Shown here: positions 63,912 through 64,000 of the stretch, in pieces | Position numbering within the stretch: the stretch's first letter is position 1 | Layout of the letters: the number at the start of each line of letters is the position of its first letter | Origin: an uncultured Eubacteriales bacterium | GTDB lineage: Bacteria > Bacillota > Clostridia > Oscillospirales > CAG-272 | Assembly (NCBI GenBank): GCA_934434925.1 | Contig: CAKSAC010000001.1 | Location: 1-64,000, forward strand | Direction: 5' to 3' | DNA length: 64,000 nucleotides | Notes under the pieces: model-generated | Told to the model about the DNA's origin: nothing | Database searches by the model: none | Seen by the model: the letters and a program-made list of their open reading frames with translations, nothing else | Translations under genes and position numbers: made by a program

Positions 63912-64000
63912 GCGATATCATACCTATAATTATTATTTGCGCCGCCGTTACGGAGGGAAATGCGTCAAAATCCCTCTCGATGGCGGCTTTTCCTGCCCGA
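63856..64000 (+). CDS. Partial gene, TIGR01212-type radical SAM protein (N-terminus)
   Basis: This gene runs off the right edge. It begins MKKPTEPERNPFPYTDSNKR and continues YHTYNYYLRRRYGGKCVKIP, then LDGGFSCP, which is the opening of the TIGR01212 (YhcC/YtqA) radical SAM family, as I recall it. The iron-sulfur cysteine motif would follow. GGAGA is the ribosome binding site; ATG 63856 lies inside the end of the GDT1 gene. Confidence 0.7.
   Translation, partial: MKKPTEPERNPFPYTDSNKRYHTYNYYLRRRYGGKCVKIPLDGGFSCP

Overview
The window looks like a chromosomal segment of a spore-forming Clostridia-type Firmicute. Evidence is the Spo0A gene, the sporulation genes ylbJ/spoVV, yqfC, yqfD, yunB and cwlD, Firmicute operon order (phoH-ybeY-era-recO-mutS2; rpmG-secE-nusG-rplK-rplA; gdpP-rplI-dnaB-tilS-hpt-ftsH), and strong AGGAGG ribosome binding sites with some GTG and TTG starts. 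Most of it is GC-rich. The 2.8-10.2 kb stretch is visibly AT-rich and reads as acquired DNA.

Layout. 0-2.2 kb: minus-strand TetR-controlled cluster of two SAM methyltransferases and the start of a probable ATC-hydrolase-like gene. 2.5-10.5 kb: an island bounded by two ~285-bp direct repeats, each carrying tRNA-Ser(CGA) sequence (a 59-nt 3' fragment on the left, the intact gene on the right). It holds a DUF4143-type ATPase, a type III restriction-modification pair (mod, res), a small zinc-ribbon-like protein and fragments. 10.5-15.8 kb: 43-bp repeats in the tRNA leader, a secreted lipoprotein, spo0A, and GTP-type PEP carboxykinase behind a possible attenuator. 16-24.2 kb: ylbJ divergent from the yqfC...mutS2 operon. 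24.3-26.8 kb: ribosomal/transcription operon rpmG-secE-nusG-rplK-rplA with structured leaders. 26.8-27.2 kb: three tandem copies of a 131-bp, highly foldable repeat. 27.4-32.3 kb: clpC and three peptidoglycan-binding/SpoIID-like genes. 32.4-44.1 kb: a PRPP-synthetase-like gene, an M20 peptidase, an orphan OmpR-type regulator, ychF, comEC with a degenerate C-terminal domain, a lipid kinase, rarA and recG. 44.3-52.2 kb: gdpP to ftsH. 52.3-57.3 kb: a sodium-pump decarboxylase cluster with two different carboxyltransferases around one set of beta, gamma and biotin-carrier subunits. 57.4-64 kb: an XRE/TPR regulator, yunB, a Xer-type recombinase, a membrane protein, cwlD, radA, a GDT1-family transporter and the start of a TIGR01212-type radical SAM gene.

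Functionally the chromosomal part joins sporulation (Spo0A control, cortex and DPA functions), genome maintenance (RecO, MutS2, RecG, RarA, RadA, DnaB), and oxaloacetate metabolism (PckG plus the decarboxylase pump). The points most worth a second look are the tRNA-Ser island with its long flanking repeats, the 131-bp structured array, the two-carboxyltransferase decarboxylase with an unclear start hairpin, the pckG and lipid-kinase leader terminators, and the catalytically degenerate ComEC tail. All calls rest on reading the sequence; no database search was run.
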